A stretch of 64,000 nt of DNA. Source: Comamonas sp. GB3 AK4-5 (lineage in GTDB: Bacteria > Pseudomonadota > Gammaproteobacteria > Burkholderiales > Burkholderiaceae_C). Position numbers and translations under genes: made by a program. Below the pieces are notes generated by a model. That model did no database searches. It had not been told where the DNA came from and saw only the letters and a list, made by a program, of their open reading frames with translations. The stretch lies in assembly GCF_041320665.1 (NCBI RefSeq), contig NZ_CP166730.1, positions 1,302,001 through 1,366,000 on the forward strand, written 5' to 3'. Positions 9,028 through 17,334 of the stretch are shown here, one piece after another; positions within the stretch are counted from its first letter, which is position 1, and each line of letters begins with the position of its first letter.

Positions 9028-9293
9028 GAGCGTGTTCACAATCTCTACGCAGACGCGTTGGAGCGCAATCGGAATGAGTTCGAGCCGATGGGACGCAGCT
9101 TGCACCGGGGTGCAAGCAAGAGCCAGCGCGAAGAAGTCGCCCGATTTCGCTTCAACCCGAAGGGCCAGTGCCTTTGCGGGCGGTCTACGGTGTTGCGAAT
9201 CCTCGCAATAGCACGGCTATTGCTGCGGTATCGCGCCTTGTATCCCATCCCGCAAAGACGCTGGAGCGCCGCGAGGAGATCGTGAACACGCTC
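9028..9293. mobile_element. MITE copy A (266 bp), abutting the IS
   Basis: The ends are GAGCGTGTTCACAATCTC (9028) and GAGATCGTGAACACGCTC (ending 9293), inverted repeats that match the ends of the neighbouring IS5-family element at most positions. TTA flanks both sides (9025-9027, 9294-9296). There is no coding capacity; short ORFs are chance. It shares its left TTA with the IS, so the two elements sit directly end to end. Similar copies lie at 21782, 39796 and 59561. Confidence 0.9.
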
Positions 9294-9479
9294 TTAGGCC
9301 CACCCCTTTCAAGGTCTTGGTGTCGGTGCTCTTATCTGACCTAAATCAGTCGGCAATCAACAGCAAAACCAGCATTGGACTGCCTGTTTTTTGTGCACGA
9401 TGACACTAATTTGGGCTTGTTGGTGTGCAAATGCAGGTAGATAGAGCCGGTTGCTCAAACACCTTGAAAGGGATGGCTC

Positions 9480-9932
9480 TTAGGCCGCCGGCCGCTTGAA
9501 GGAAATCATCTTGGGGCGAAAGCGCTGCAGCACCTCGCCACGCTGGTTCTTGGTCTCGCACAGCACGCGCAGCATGGCGCGGTTGGGTTTGGACTGGGAG
9601 GGGATGATCTCCACAATCTCCGACTCCACATGCAGCGCATCCTCGGGGCGGGTGGGCTGGGGCCAGGCCAGCTCCTCCATGCCGCCGCCAATCACGCCAT
9701 CGGCCAGCGGAATGCTTTCGGTCACCAGGCGCATGCTGATGGAGGCCGTGTGCCAGCCGCTGGCGGCCAGCCCCTGGAAGAAGCTGTGCTTGGCCGCTTC
9801 GGGGTCCAGGTGAAAGATCTGGGGGTCAAACTGCTGGGCGTAGGCAATGATTTGCGCCGCGTCCAGCTGGTGGTCTCGGCTCTTGAATTTTTGGCCTACG
9901 TACAGGTCTTCCAAATACAGCTTCTCGCTCAT
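9480..9932 (-). CDS. MaoC-family (R)-specific enoyl hydratase-like protein
   Basis: 150 residues, the length of a single hot-dog MaoC domain. The catalytic region is visible as YAQQFDPQIFHLDPEAAKHS (Asp and His of the hydratase motif), followed by the family element FFQGLAASGWHTASISMRL. Members hydrate 2-enoyl-CoA to (R)-3-hydroxyacyl-CoA or similar thioesters in fatty-acid or polyhydroxyalkanoate metabolism; the substrate cannot be read from the sequence. A good ribosome site (AAGGAGAG) precedes the ATG. The gene stands alone, with a 123-bp gap to the DUF1254 gene upstream on the same strand. Confidence 0.8.
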   Translation of the reverse strand: MSEKLYLEDLYVGQKFKSRDHQLDAAQIIAYAQQFDPQIFHLDPEAAKHSFFQGLAASGWHTASISMRLVTESIPLADGVIGGGMEELAWPQPTRPEDALHVESEIVEIIPSQSKPNRAMLRVLCETKNQRGEVLQRFRPKMISFKRPAA

Positions 9933-10055
9933 GCAGCTCTCCTTGTGAGGTGCTGGGCAGTATGCATGGTGCGATGTGGCGGCCCTGTAGCGCAGGCGGC
10001 AGCTTGCCGGCCAGAGCCTGCGGATCAGGCATCGGGGACAGCTGCATAGAGAACG

Positions 10056-11087
10056 CTAGCGGATGGGCTCGGGTGCCGGAAACTGCCAGCTGCCGTTCAA
10101 GACTTCTGGGCGGGGGCGATAGAGTCTGACGGTGTAGTTCCAGCCCGTGACGATGGGGAGGCAGTTGCTGACCTTGCTGCCGCAGCCGCCGAACTGCATG
10201 GTGATGGAGCCGTCCGCTGCCTTCTTCGCGGTGAGGTTGTTCAGCGTGTAAGCGTTCTGGGCGTTCTTCTGGAAATAGCCTTTTGCGTTGTAGACGCTGA
10301 CGGACCAGAAGGCGTCCACGGGAACCTCTTTGACGTGCAGTCGATAGACCGTCTTGCCATCGTTTTTCTTCGGCGTCACGTTGAGGTAAACAGCGTCCTT
10401 GGGCGGGTTGCCGCCCCACGCCGCTGCGACCCCGATGAGGTGCTGCACCGGGTCCACTTCCTCTTTCGGGCCGAGCGCCTTTTTGAAGTCGGGGAGGGTG
10501 GTGGCAAGCGTCAACAATGCGTCACGCACTTTCTTTTGGCTGGCGGGGTCCCAGGTCGGCAGCTCCAATGTGCCGGCGCTTTTCTGAGCGACCGCAATCT
10601 GGTCTTGCAGGGCATGTGCCTGCTGGAGGTCTGCAGGAATGTTGGGGTCCATCAATGTGCGGACCACTGCTGCGACATAGCGTGTCCCGACGTTCTCTTT
10701 CGTCAGCTGGTGTGTGCCTGCGCCGTAAAAAACGTTCGGAACGAAATGGTCCTCGTTGATGACCTGCAGCGACATGAAGCGCTTGCCGGAGTCGGGCAGC
10801 GTGATGCTGACAGGCCCCGCATCGAGGTCGAAAACACCTGTTGAATACAGAGTGTCTCGGTTCAATCTGACGACGTTTTGCTGCGCGATGGATGCAGGCT
10901 CGCGTAGATGGAATAGCTTGCCCACCCCCGCCCTTTTCGCCAGCGATGCAAAGTAGGTGTCGGTTTCGGCACGCACGAAGTTTTCCACCGTGACCGGGTG
11001 GGCTGTGGGGGTGTCTTGAGAGCGGGCGCTGAGAGCCGTGAGTGAAACTACGGCGAGGATGAGCGAGACAAAGGGCGTCTGGTGCAC
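10056..11087 (-). CDS. Secreted DUF1254/DUF1214 protein
   Basis: 343 residues. A signal peptide (hydrophobic LILAVVSLTALSA, probable cleavage near ARSQ) precedes a region with VRAETDTYFASLAKRAGVGK, VVRLNRDTLYSTGVFDLDAG and MSLQVINEDHFVP, which I recognise as DUF1254, and a C-terminal part with DAFWSVSVYNAKGYF typical of DUF1214. The biochemical role of the family is unsettled. The start codon appears to be GTG, with AAGGA about eight bases upstream. No functional partner is evident nearby. Confidence 0.75.
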   Translation of the reverse strand: MHQTPFVSLILAVVSLTALSARSQDTPTAHPVTVENFVRAETDTYFASLAKRAGVGKLFHLREPASIAQQNVVRLNRDTLYSTGVFDLDAGPVSITLPDSGKRFMSLQVINEDHFVPNVFYGAGTHQLTKENVGTRYVAAVVRTLMDPNIPADLQQAHALQDQIAVAQKSAGTLELPTWDPASQKKVRDALLTLATTLPDFKKALGPKEEVDPVQHLIGVAAAWGGNPPKDAVYLNVTPKKNDGKTVYRLHVKEVPVDAFWSVSVYNAKGYFQKNAQNAYTLNNLTAKKAADGSITMQFGGCGSKVSNCLPIVTGWNYTVRLYRPRPEVLNGSWQFPAPEPIR

Positions 11088-11207
11088 AAATGGTCCTTTC
11101 TAGGCGGAGATCCTGAAGAGAAGGTTGACCGTGCTCCTTGTCATTCCGGACGCCGGTCAGTCGCGACCATAACGCTTGGGGGAGGGGTGTTGTATCGACT
11201 TTGAAAG

Positions 11208-11234
11208 CGTGCTTACGATCGTTACGTAAGCACG
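11208..11234. other. Ten-bp inverted repeat between the ABC and DUF1254 genes
   Basis: CGTGCTTACG (11208-11217) and CGTAAGCACG (11225-11234) form a perfect stem with a 7-nt loop. It lies beyond the 3' end of the permease gene and about 120 bp upstream of the DUF1254 start. It could be a weak terminator (short T stretch on the minus strand) or an operator; the sequence does not decide. Confidence 0.4.
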
Positions 11235-11283
11235 TTAAAACATCGATGGAATGGGTGGGCGGCAGTGGAGCGCAAGGCCGGGT

Positions 11284-11979
11284 TCAGGTATGCACGGGCC
11301 GCAGCTTGCGGCTCAGGCTCCAGGTCAGCAGGTTCAGCAGCGAGCACAGCAGCCAGTAGACGGCGCCGACAAAGATGAAGACCTCCGTGGGGTTGACCAT
11401 CAACCTGGCATTCACCTGGGTGGCCAAAAAGGACAGTTCGCTCACACCCACGATATAGGCCAGAGAGCTGTCCTTGATCAGGGTGACCCACTGGTTAAGG
11501 AAGGAGGGCAGCATGATGGAGAGTGCCTGGGGCAGCACCAGCAGGCGCAGCACCTGCCAGCGCGTAAAGCCCAGGGCCGCGCCTGCATCCCATTGCCCCT
11601 GGGCAATGGCGTGGATGCCGGCCGCCACGCTGTGGGCCAGATAGGCTGCCGAAATCAGCGACAGTGCGCAGACCACGGAGAACAGGGCCGGCACATCCAG
11701 GCCAAAGAGCACGGGCAGCAAAAAGTAGATCCAGAAGATCAGCATCAACACCGGTATGGCGCGCAAAAAGCCCAGCACGGTGCGCAGCAGCCGGGCTCCC
11801 AGGCTGCGGCTGTCCTGGCCCATGGCCAGGGCAATGCCCAAGGCCAGGCCCAGCACGGCCGAGATCACCCCGGAGATGCCGCTCAAGATCAGCGTGAGCA
11901 GGGCTCCGCCGGGTGGGCCGTCGGGAAACGTACCCCACAGAAGGTATTGCCAATCATCGACCAGGGCAGAGAAGTTCAT
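11284..11979 (-). CDS. Polar amino-acid ABC transporter permease (second subunit)
   Basis: 231 residues, mostly hydrophobic, of the HisM/GltK permease class. The cytoplasmic EAA loop that docks the ATPase is seen as GQWDAGAALGFTRWQVLRLL. The start overlaps the stop of the preceding permease by four bases, so the two are translationally coupled. It would pair with the other permease to carry glutamate, aspartate or a related amino acid across the inner membrane. No ATP-binding subunit gene follows within the window, so the ATPase must be supplied from elsewhere. Substrate is inferred only from family resemblance. Confidence 0.85.
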   Translation of the reverse strand: MNFSALVDDWQYLLWGTFPDGPPGGALLTLILSGISGVISAVLGLALGIALAMGQDSRSLGARLLRTVLGFLRAIPVLMLIFWIYFLLPVLFGLDVPALFSVVCALSLISAAYLAHSVAAGIHAIAQGQWDAGAALGFTRWQVLRLLVLPQALSIMLPSFLNQWVTLIKDSSLAYIVGVSELSFLATQVNARLMVNPTEVFIFVGAVYWLLCSLLNLLTWSLSRKLRPVHT

Positions 11980-12734
11980 GCGCGCTCCATGCGAGAGCGG
12001 CCCCAGCGGCGACGGGATTGGATATGGCGGCTCAGCAGCTCCAGCAGCAGCACCAGCAGGATGTACAAGGCCGTGGCAATGCCGTAGACCTGAAAGGACT
12101 GGAAGGTCTCGGCCTCGGCCTGGCGCGCGCGGTAGGACAGCTCCACCAGGCCGATGGCCATGCCCAGCGAGGTGTTCTTGACGATGTTCATGTATTGGCC
12201 AAACAGCGGGCCCACGATGTGGGCCAGGGCCTGGGGCAGCACCACATGGCGCAGCACCGAAAGCGGCCGCATGCCCAGCGACAGTGCAGCCTGGGTCTGG
12301 CTGCGCGCCACGCTGCCAAGGCCGGCGCGAATCTCTTCACCCACATAGGCTGTGGAATACAGCACCAGGCCCACCATGGCCGCCACAAACTCGAACGAGG
12401 GCCAGCCCAGGCGCAAGCCCCCCAGTTCCAGCCAATGCGGGCTGTTGAGCCAGTCCATCCACTCCGGCGGCAGCAGGCCGGGCACGCCAAAGTACCAAAA
12501 AAACAGCTGCACCAGCAGCGGCGTATTGCGAAATATGGACAGGTAGACATGGGCCGCCCAGCGCACAGGCAGCAGCTGCGCCCCGCGTGCCACGGCAAAC
12601 GCCATGCCCAGCAGCGTGGCAGCCGCAATCACCAGCAAGGAGGTGAGCAGGGTGACGGCCGCGCCATTGAGCAGCCAGCCCCAGTACTTGGCGGCCAGCA
12701 GCGGCTGTGACCATTCTGTAAGTGCAGCAATCAT
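11976..12734 (-). CDS. Polar amino-acid ABC transporter permease (first subunit)
   Basis: 252 residues from the ATG at 12734 (MIAALTEWSQPLLAAKYWGW), with a HisQ/GltJ-like fold and EAA loop RSQTQAALSLGMRPLSVLRH. The frame extends to 12848, but the extension crosses a strong hairpin and has no family resemblance. No ribosome site precedes 12734 (the bases are TTTTTCCCC), which is odd; translation may be weak. It is separated from the cognate binding-protein gene by 586 bp of repeats, unlike normal operons of this class. Confidence 0.82.
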   Translation of the reverse strand: MIAALTEWSQPLLAAKYWGWLLNGAAVTLLTSLLVIAAATLLGMAFAVARGAQLLPVRWAAHVYLSIFRNTPLLVQLFFWYFGVPGLLPPEWMDWLNSPHWLELGGLRLGWPSFEFVAAMVGLVLYSTAYVGEEIRAGLGSVARSQTQAALSLGMRPLSVLRHVVLPQALAHIVGPLFGQYMNIVKNTSLGMAIGLVELSYRARQAEAETFQSFQVYGIATALYILLVLLLELLSRHIQSRRRWGRSRMERA

Positions 12735-12735
12735 G

Positions 12736-12772
12736 GGGAAAAAGACAGCGCCTGAAATGGTTTCAGGCGCTG
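12736..12772 (-). terminator. Strong hairpin with T-run directly before the permease start
   Basis: A perfect 12-bp stem, CAGCGCCTGAAA and TTTCAGGCGCTG (12746-12772), has a 3-nt loop. On the minus strand it is followed by TCTTTTT and then the permease ATG. By structure it is an intrinsic terminator or attenuator that would cut transcription from the binding-protein gene before the permeases. Confidence 0.6.
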
Positions 12773-12856
12773 GGAGTGCAATGCAGAGGAACCGAAAATA
12801 ATAGCTTGTACCGCAGCACTGGAAGCGCTTACAGGCTGTTTTTTCCAAAAGCTACG

Positions 12857-13320
12857 ACCATGTCAAAACCGGTACAGCCCGAGCCGGCAGATACCGACTT
12901 GGGCTGTCGTTCACTTTGCAACTGGCGCAGCTCAGAGACCGCTTGCAATGGCCTATGCCGGCCGCGCCGTAGCGCGGCTGTCGTTACCCATTGGAGAATG
13001 TGCTGGCCCTGTCCATGGGAATGGCCGGCTTGGTGGCAGTCTCCAAAGCCAGACCCCAAATCCACAAAACCGGCGCAGCCCAAGCCAGGGACACCGTGCA
13101 AGGGCCTATGCCGGCCGCGCCGCCCCGCAGCACCGGTGTTGTCCCCCTTGAAGGAATAAGCCGGCCGTGCCCAGCGGACTTCTCGGCGTAGCAAAGACCT
13201 GCTGGCGCCCCAGCCGCACAAAACCGGCACAGCCCAAGCCAGGGACATCGAGCAAGGGCCGCCCCGCAGCACCGGTGTCGTCCCCCTGGGGGGAAGGCGC
13301 CGCAGGCGACTCAGGGGGGC
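12857..13320. repeat. Array of degenerate GC-rich repeats, ending in a gene-end element
   Basis: Three head-to-tail degenerate units begin with AAAACCGG near 12866, 13069 and 13217, followed by CAGCCC(A/G)AGCC. A segment CCTATGCCGGCCGCGCCG occurs twice (about 12951 and 13109). The last unit (about 13217-13320) is a full copy of the gene-end element found at eight other sites here, and ends CTCAGGGGGG two bases before the stop of the binding-protein gene. No gene is seen in this stretch. Confidence 0.7.
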
Positions 13321-14142
13321 TTACTTCTCCCCGATCTTGAAGTTGCGAGTCAGCGGTGTATTGCTCTTAGGGCCAAACCAGGTGTCGTAAATCTGGCCGG
13401 CACGGCCCTTGGCTTCCAGCTCCTTGAGCGTGGTGTTGACGAAGTCGGTCAGCGCTGTCTCGCCCTTGGGCAGGCCCACGCCGATGTAGTCGCTGGAGAT
13501 GGTGAAGGCCGGCACCTCCCACTTGGCGCGTTCCTTGGCGTCCTTGATAGTGGCCAGCAGGCCCACCAGCTTGGGGCCGTCTTGCGAGATGGCCTGCACA
13601 TTGCCGTTGCGTAGCGCGGTGAAGGCAAAGGGTGTGTCGTCATAGGCCACCAAGGTGGCTTGCGGGTAGTTTTGGCGCAGCACGATCTCATTGGTCGTGC
13701 CCTTGTCCACGCCAATGCGCAGGCCGCTGAGTTGCTCGGCCGAAGTCAGCTTGCCCTTGGGGGCCAGAAACTGGGTGCCGGAGGCGAAGTAGGGAATGCT
13801 GAAGTTCACCTGCTTGCTGCGCTCTTCGGTGATGGTGAAATTGGCCAGCACCAGATCCACCTTGCCGGACAGCAGCAGGGGCACGCGGTTGGCAGGGTTG
13901 GTGGGCACCAGTTGCAGCTTCACGCCCAGGCGCTTGGCGAATTCATGGGCATAGTCCACATCCAGGCCCACGATCTGGCGGGTCTTGGGGTCTACAAAGC
14001 CGAAAGGCGGGTTGCCATCAAAAGCGGCCACGCGTAGCACGCCGGCTTTCTGGATGTCTTGCAGGCGGTCTGCCCAGACTGAGCCCGAGGCCAGCAGGGC
14101 TGCTGCGGTGGTGGTGGCGGTGATCAACTTCTTCAAGGTCAT
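13321..14142 (-). CDS. Amino-acid ABC transporter substrate-binding protein
   Basis: 273 residues. A Sec signal peptide (MTLKKLITATTTAAALLASG, cleavage after VWA) is followed by a family-3 binding domain: GVLRVAAFDGNPPFGFVDPK, IVGLDVDYAHEFAKRLGVKL and VDLVLANFTITEERSK. It captures a polar amino acid in the periplasm for the permeases downstream. The start at 14142 has GGGGAGAG upstream; a longer frame from 14199 adds residues before the signal. An array of repeats separates it from the permeases, so coordinate expression is uncertain. Confidence 0.88.
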   Translation of the reverse strand: MTLKKLITATTTAAALLASGSVWADRLQDIQKAGVLRVAAFDGNPPFGFVDPKTRQIVGLDVDYAHEFAKRLGVKLQLVPTNPANRVPLLLSGKVDLVLANFTITEERSKQVNFSIPYFASGTQFLAPKGKLTSAEQLSGLRIGVDKGTTNEIVLRQNYPQATLVAYDDTPFAFTALRNGNVQAISQDGPKLVGLLATIKDAKERAKWEVPAFTISSDYIGVGLPKGETALTDFVNTTLKELEAKGRAGQIYDTWFGPKSNTPLTRNFKIGEK

Positions 14143-14321
14143 GACACTCTCCCCGAAAGGGAACACAGGTGATGGGGCCAACGCGCCGGTCGCTGCCAAG
14201 GTGCAGCGGGAAAATACCGATGGTGTTGGGATGGAAGCTATTTTGGAAATAATTGGTTAGAACTGCAAAGAATATTTATTGAAAAATATATATAGTTTTG
14301 TGTATGAGGGATGTGAGAGTG

Positions 14322-14714
14322 ATGGAGCCTGCCTGGATGTTTGAATTTGCCGATGCCGAAGTGGCGGCCTGTCAGCTGCAAGGCAATGTGCTGACCCTGC
14401 GCTTTGCCGCCGCGCGCGTGCAGTCGGGCCCGCGCAGCGAAGCGCAATGGATGGCGCTGCAGCTGCTGGCCGGTGGTGTGCAGCAAGCCAGTGCCGGAGG
14501 TGCCGCTGCCAGCGTGGGGCGCTTGCATGACGGCCTTCTGCGTTGGGCGGACGACGGCAGCCGCCAGCGCCATCTGCCCCTGCCTTTTCACAGTGAGCGC
14601 GCATGCATGCTGGAGCTGGAGTTTGCCCAGGGCGAGCGCTGCCTTTTTTCGGCACAGAGCCTGCAACTGCAAGTGCTGCCAGGGCGCTGCGCCGTGGATG
14701 CCTACCAGTGCTGA
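14322..14714 (+). CDS. Conserved-looking protein of unknown function (about 130 residues)
   Basis: I do not recognise this protein. From the ATG at 14322 it reads MEPAWMFEFADAEVAACQLQ and has regular polar and hydrophobic alternation (LTLRFAAARVQSG, RHLPLPFHSERACMLELEFA) suggesting a beta-rich soluble domain. No signal peptide or membrane helix is seen. Upstream in-frame starts (ATG 14304, TTG 14298) are possible; purine-rich GAGGG and GAGAG precede 14322. Codon use matches the neighbours and the frame is open over 390 bp, so I take it as real. A short GC hairpin (CCCCCTCAAGGGGG) follows at about 14747. Confidence 0.55.
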   Translation: MEPAWMFEFADAEVAACQLQGNVLTLRFAAARVQSGPRSEAQWMALQLLAGGVQQASAGGAAASVGRLHDGLLRWADDGSRQRHLPLPFHSERACMLELEFAQGERCLFSAQSLQLQVLPGRCAVDAYQC

Positions 14715-14927
14715 AGTGAAACAGCTCCTGCGTCGCTGATGTGCCTTCCCCCTCAAGGGGGGATGGCTTTTGCAGGCTGTGTCTGGCACCGTGCATGTCG
14801 GCGGCAAGTCCGCGGCATGTGATGCGGGTGGAGCGTCGCGCAATGGTCAGTGGGCATGGCGGCTGAGGGCAGCGGCTGCCGCGATACTCACGCATTGTTT
14901 TTTTACCCTCACCACAGGATGCCCCGC

Positions 14928-16016
14928 ATGCACGAGCCCGTTGCTTCACGCCCTTCAATGACTGCCTGGACTTTTGCCGACCAGCTCAGCAGCTACCGTT
15001 TTTGGGGGCTGTTGGCTGCCTGGGTGTGCGCTGCCCTGAGCATGCAGCTGCTGCGCAGCAATGCGCTCAAGGACGCCATGGACGTGATGGGCCGGTTCGA
15101 GATGGTCCAGGTGATGGGCGTGGTTCCACCCCTGGGCATGCTGCTGGGACTGGTGTTGGGCTTGCTGCTGGTACGCGGGGCCTTGGTGCCTGGGCTGCTC
15201 GTCTTGTTGTCGCTCGCCGCCGTGCTGTGGCCGCTGGCTGCAGGCCTGTGGATGGAGCCATCGCTGCTGGCGCTGGGCGTGACGCTGCTGGTCGGCCAGC
15301 TGCTGCCATTCACCTTGATGGTGGTGGTGCTGGCTGTGCTGGCCGGCGGGCGTGGTGGCACGCTGGCGTTTGCCAGCGTGCTGGTGGTGGTGCTGGCACT
15401 GAAATCCATGTTGGAAATGCTGGCCCCGGGGCTGGGCCTTTATCTCCTGGACGGACGCTGGCCCAACTGGGCAAGCCCTGGCCTGGGGTTGTTGGCTGTG
15501 CTGTGTTTGCTGCCCTTGCTGCGGCCTGCAGCCCGGGCCTTGTTCAATGCCGCACCGCCCGTGCGCCATCAAGCGCTCAAGCCATGCCCGCGCAGCCCTT
15601 GGGGCATGGCGCTGTGGGTGGGCCTGGTGTGGCTTGCGGTGCTGATGCAATTGCTGCTGCTGTGGCTGGACATGGCCGGGCGCTGGACCTACCTGTCCCA
15701 AGCCTGTGCATTGGCCGGCCTGGTGGGGCTGGTGCGCTGGAACTATCGCCTGCATGGTGAAGTGGCGTTTGTGGCGCCATCCCCCGAACTGCTGACGCCG
15801 CGCGCAGCCGCCTGGGCCAGCTTGCTGGTGCCGCTGTCGTCGCTGCTGCTGCCGCTGCAACTGGCCGCTGTGCTCAACCAGGCGCAGCGCAGCCGCATCT
15901 CCATGGGCTGGCTGTTGTTCTGGTGCCTGTTGCTGCCGCCGGTGGCCCTGGCCTTGGTGCAGCGTGCGCTGAACGAGGCGGCCGCCACGCCGATGCGAAC
16001 AGAAGGTGAATACTGA
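14928..16016 (+). CDS. Polytopic membrane protein of unknown function
   Basis: 362 residues from the ATG at 14928, with AGGA eight bases upstream. At least eight strongly hydrophobic segments are visible, for example LGMLLGLVLGLLLVRG, LLVLLSLAAVLWPLAAGLW and LALGVTLLVGQLLPFTLMVV, with short Arg-containing loops. No transporter motif, catalytic residues or known domain is recognised. It stands between an unknown soluble gene on the same strand and the porin genes, which face it. It may be an integral inner-membrane protein with no close characterised relative. Confidence 0.6.
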   Translation: MHEPVASRPSMTAWTFADQLSSYRFWGLLAAWVCAALSMQLLRSNALKDAMDVMGRFEMVQVMGVVPPLGMLLGLVLGLLLVRGALVPGLLVLLSLAAVLWPLAAGLWMEPSLLALGVTLLVGQLLPFTLMVVVLAVLAGGRGGTLAFASVLVVVLALKSMLEMLAPGLGLYLLDGRWPNWASPGLGLLAVLCLLPLLRPAARALFNAAPPVRHQALKPCPRSPWGMALWVGLVWLAVLMQLLLLWLDMAGRWTYLSQACALAGLVGLVRWNYRLHGEVAFVAPSPELLTPRAAAWASLLVPLSSLLLPLQLAAVLNQAQRSRISMGWLLFWCLLLPPVALALVQRALNEAAATPMRTEGEY

Positions 16017-16034
16017 GAGAGCGCCAGCACGCTC

Positions 16035-17057
16035 TCAAAAGGAGTGGTACAGACCGATCTCTTGGCCAGAGAGGTTGGTGCCTGCTGTGACCGAATAGCT
16101 CAGAGTGCCTGCCAATTTGCGTGAGGCTTTTTTCTCGTTGCGCATATGTGCAACGGAGCAAAAGATGCGGGTGCGTTTTGACAGCGCGTAGGAGTATCCC
16201 AAGGCCAGGCGCTGGCTGTTGGAACTGTCTTGCACCTTGTTCTGGAACCAGGTGTAGCCCATGCGATATTCGCTGCTGCCCTGGTAAAACTTCCAACCCG
16301 CGCTATAGAGGTCAATGCGCTTGCTGTTTCCCCGTTCCGTGACGTACAGCAGCGTGGGTTGAAAGCCCCGTACTTTGTAGGAAGCACCCAGCTGGAAGGT
16401 TCTGTAGCTCACACCTTCGGCCTCGGTCCCCCCTCGCGCCAGGGCGTAGGCAGTGGCCAGTTGCACCGGGCCGCTGCTATAGCCGGCCCGCACCATGGTG
16501 TTGCTGCCCAGCCTGTCGTGGCCTGCCTGCTCGCCAAAGCTGTAGCCGAGTCGGCCAGAAAAGCCGCCCATATTTGGAGACAGGTAGGCGATGCTATTGG
16601 GGCTGCTCCATGAACTGGAGCCGTTGATGGAGCCGATGGCGGTTCCACTGATCATGTTGCTGGCGTTGATCCCGATAATGCCGGCGCCCCCCGTAGGGTT
16701 GAAGCCGTCGCGCATGTCGCTGAGCATATTGGAGAGCTTGCCGGTCTGAAACTCGCCAAAGCGGCCCTGCAGTTTGATGCGGCCGCCGGGCTTGATCTCA
16801 TGATCGGCGCCATCTGCCTTGTAGCTGCTTTCTAGCTGAAAGCTCAGCTTGTAGCCGCCGCCCAGATCTTCCACACCGCGCACGCCGATATTGGAGCCGG
16901 AGCGTCCCCCGCTGGCCATGCCCGTCACACTGTTTCCGGGCATGGAGATATGGACCACCGAGGTATCCACTTCGCCATAGATGCTGAAGCTGGATTGGGC
17001 CGCTGCGCCATCTGCCATGGCAAATACCGCCGTGGCAAGAAGTTGTCTCTTGTTCAT
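16035..17057 (-). CDS. Omp32-like general porin (porin 1 of 3)
   Basis: 340 residues; a trimeric outer-membrane beta-barrel porin of the Gram-negative porin family of betaproteobacteria. Seen: an N-terminal signal (MNKRQLLATAVFAMADGAAA), then SSFSIYGEVDTSVVH, the loop-region SGSNIGVRGVEDLGGGYK, FGEFQTGKL, and the C-terminal aromatic signature ending in GLYHSF that targets barrels to the BAM complex. The signal peptide is short and carries an Asp in its hydrophobic part. It is about two-thirds similar by eye to the two porins upstream and shows different loop sequences (NSKRID, GGTEAEG). Confidence 0.9.
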   Translation of the reverse strand: MNKRQLLATAVFAMADGAAAQSSFSIYGEVDTSVVHISMPGNSVTGMASGGRSGSNIGVRGVEDLGGGYKLSFQLESSYKADGADHEIKPGGRIKLQGRFGEFQTGKLSNMLSDMRDGFNPTGGAGIIGINASNMISGTAIGSINGSSSWSSPNSIAYLSPNMGGFSGRLGYSFGEQAGHDRLGSNTMVRAGYSSGPVQLATAYALARGGTEAEGVSYRTFQLGASYKVRGFQPTLLYVTERGNSKRIDLYSAGWKFYQGSSEYRMGYTWFQNKVQDSSNSQRLALGYSYALSKRTRIFCSVAHMRNEKKASRKLAGTLSYSVTAGTNLSGQEIGLYHSF

Positions 17058-17334
17058 GTTTTTTATTCAATTCGATATTCGTGAACGCTTGCGCACCTGA
17101 ATCGCAGAGCCATTAAATCCAGGCCGAACGAAACATTCTTTGTTTATTGGTATGTAATTAAAAAATTTTGTGCACGCATGTAACTGGTTGGTAGGGCTCT
17201 GGCATACCGCTCCATGCGCGCTTGTGCAGCGCTTGAAAAGCCTGGTTTTGAGGTTTGGGAGGATTTAAAACACAGGTGGTTTACCCCGGTGGCGAGCGTT
17301 GTGGAGATCGGATAGCGCTAACTTTTATTGGTCA

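Noticed and set aside
12857..13320. Possible CRISPR array
   Set aside because: The repeats are long, degenerate and without uniform spacers; the last unit is the common gene-end element.
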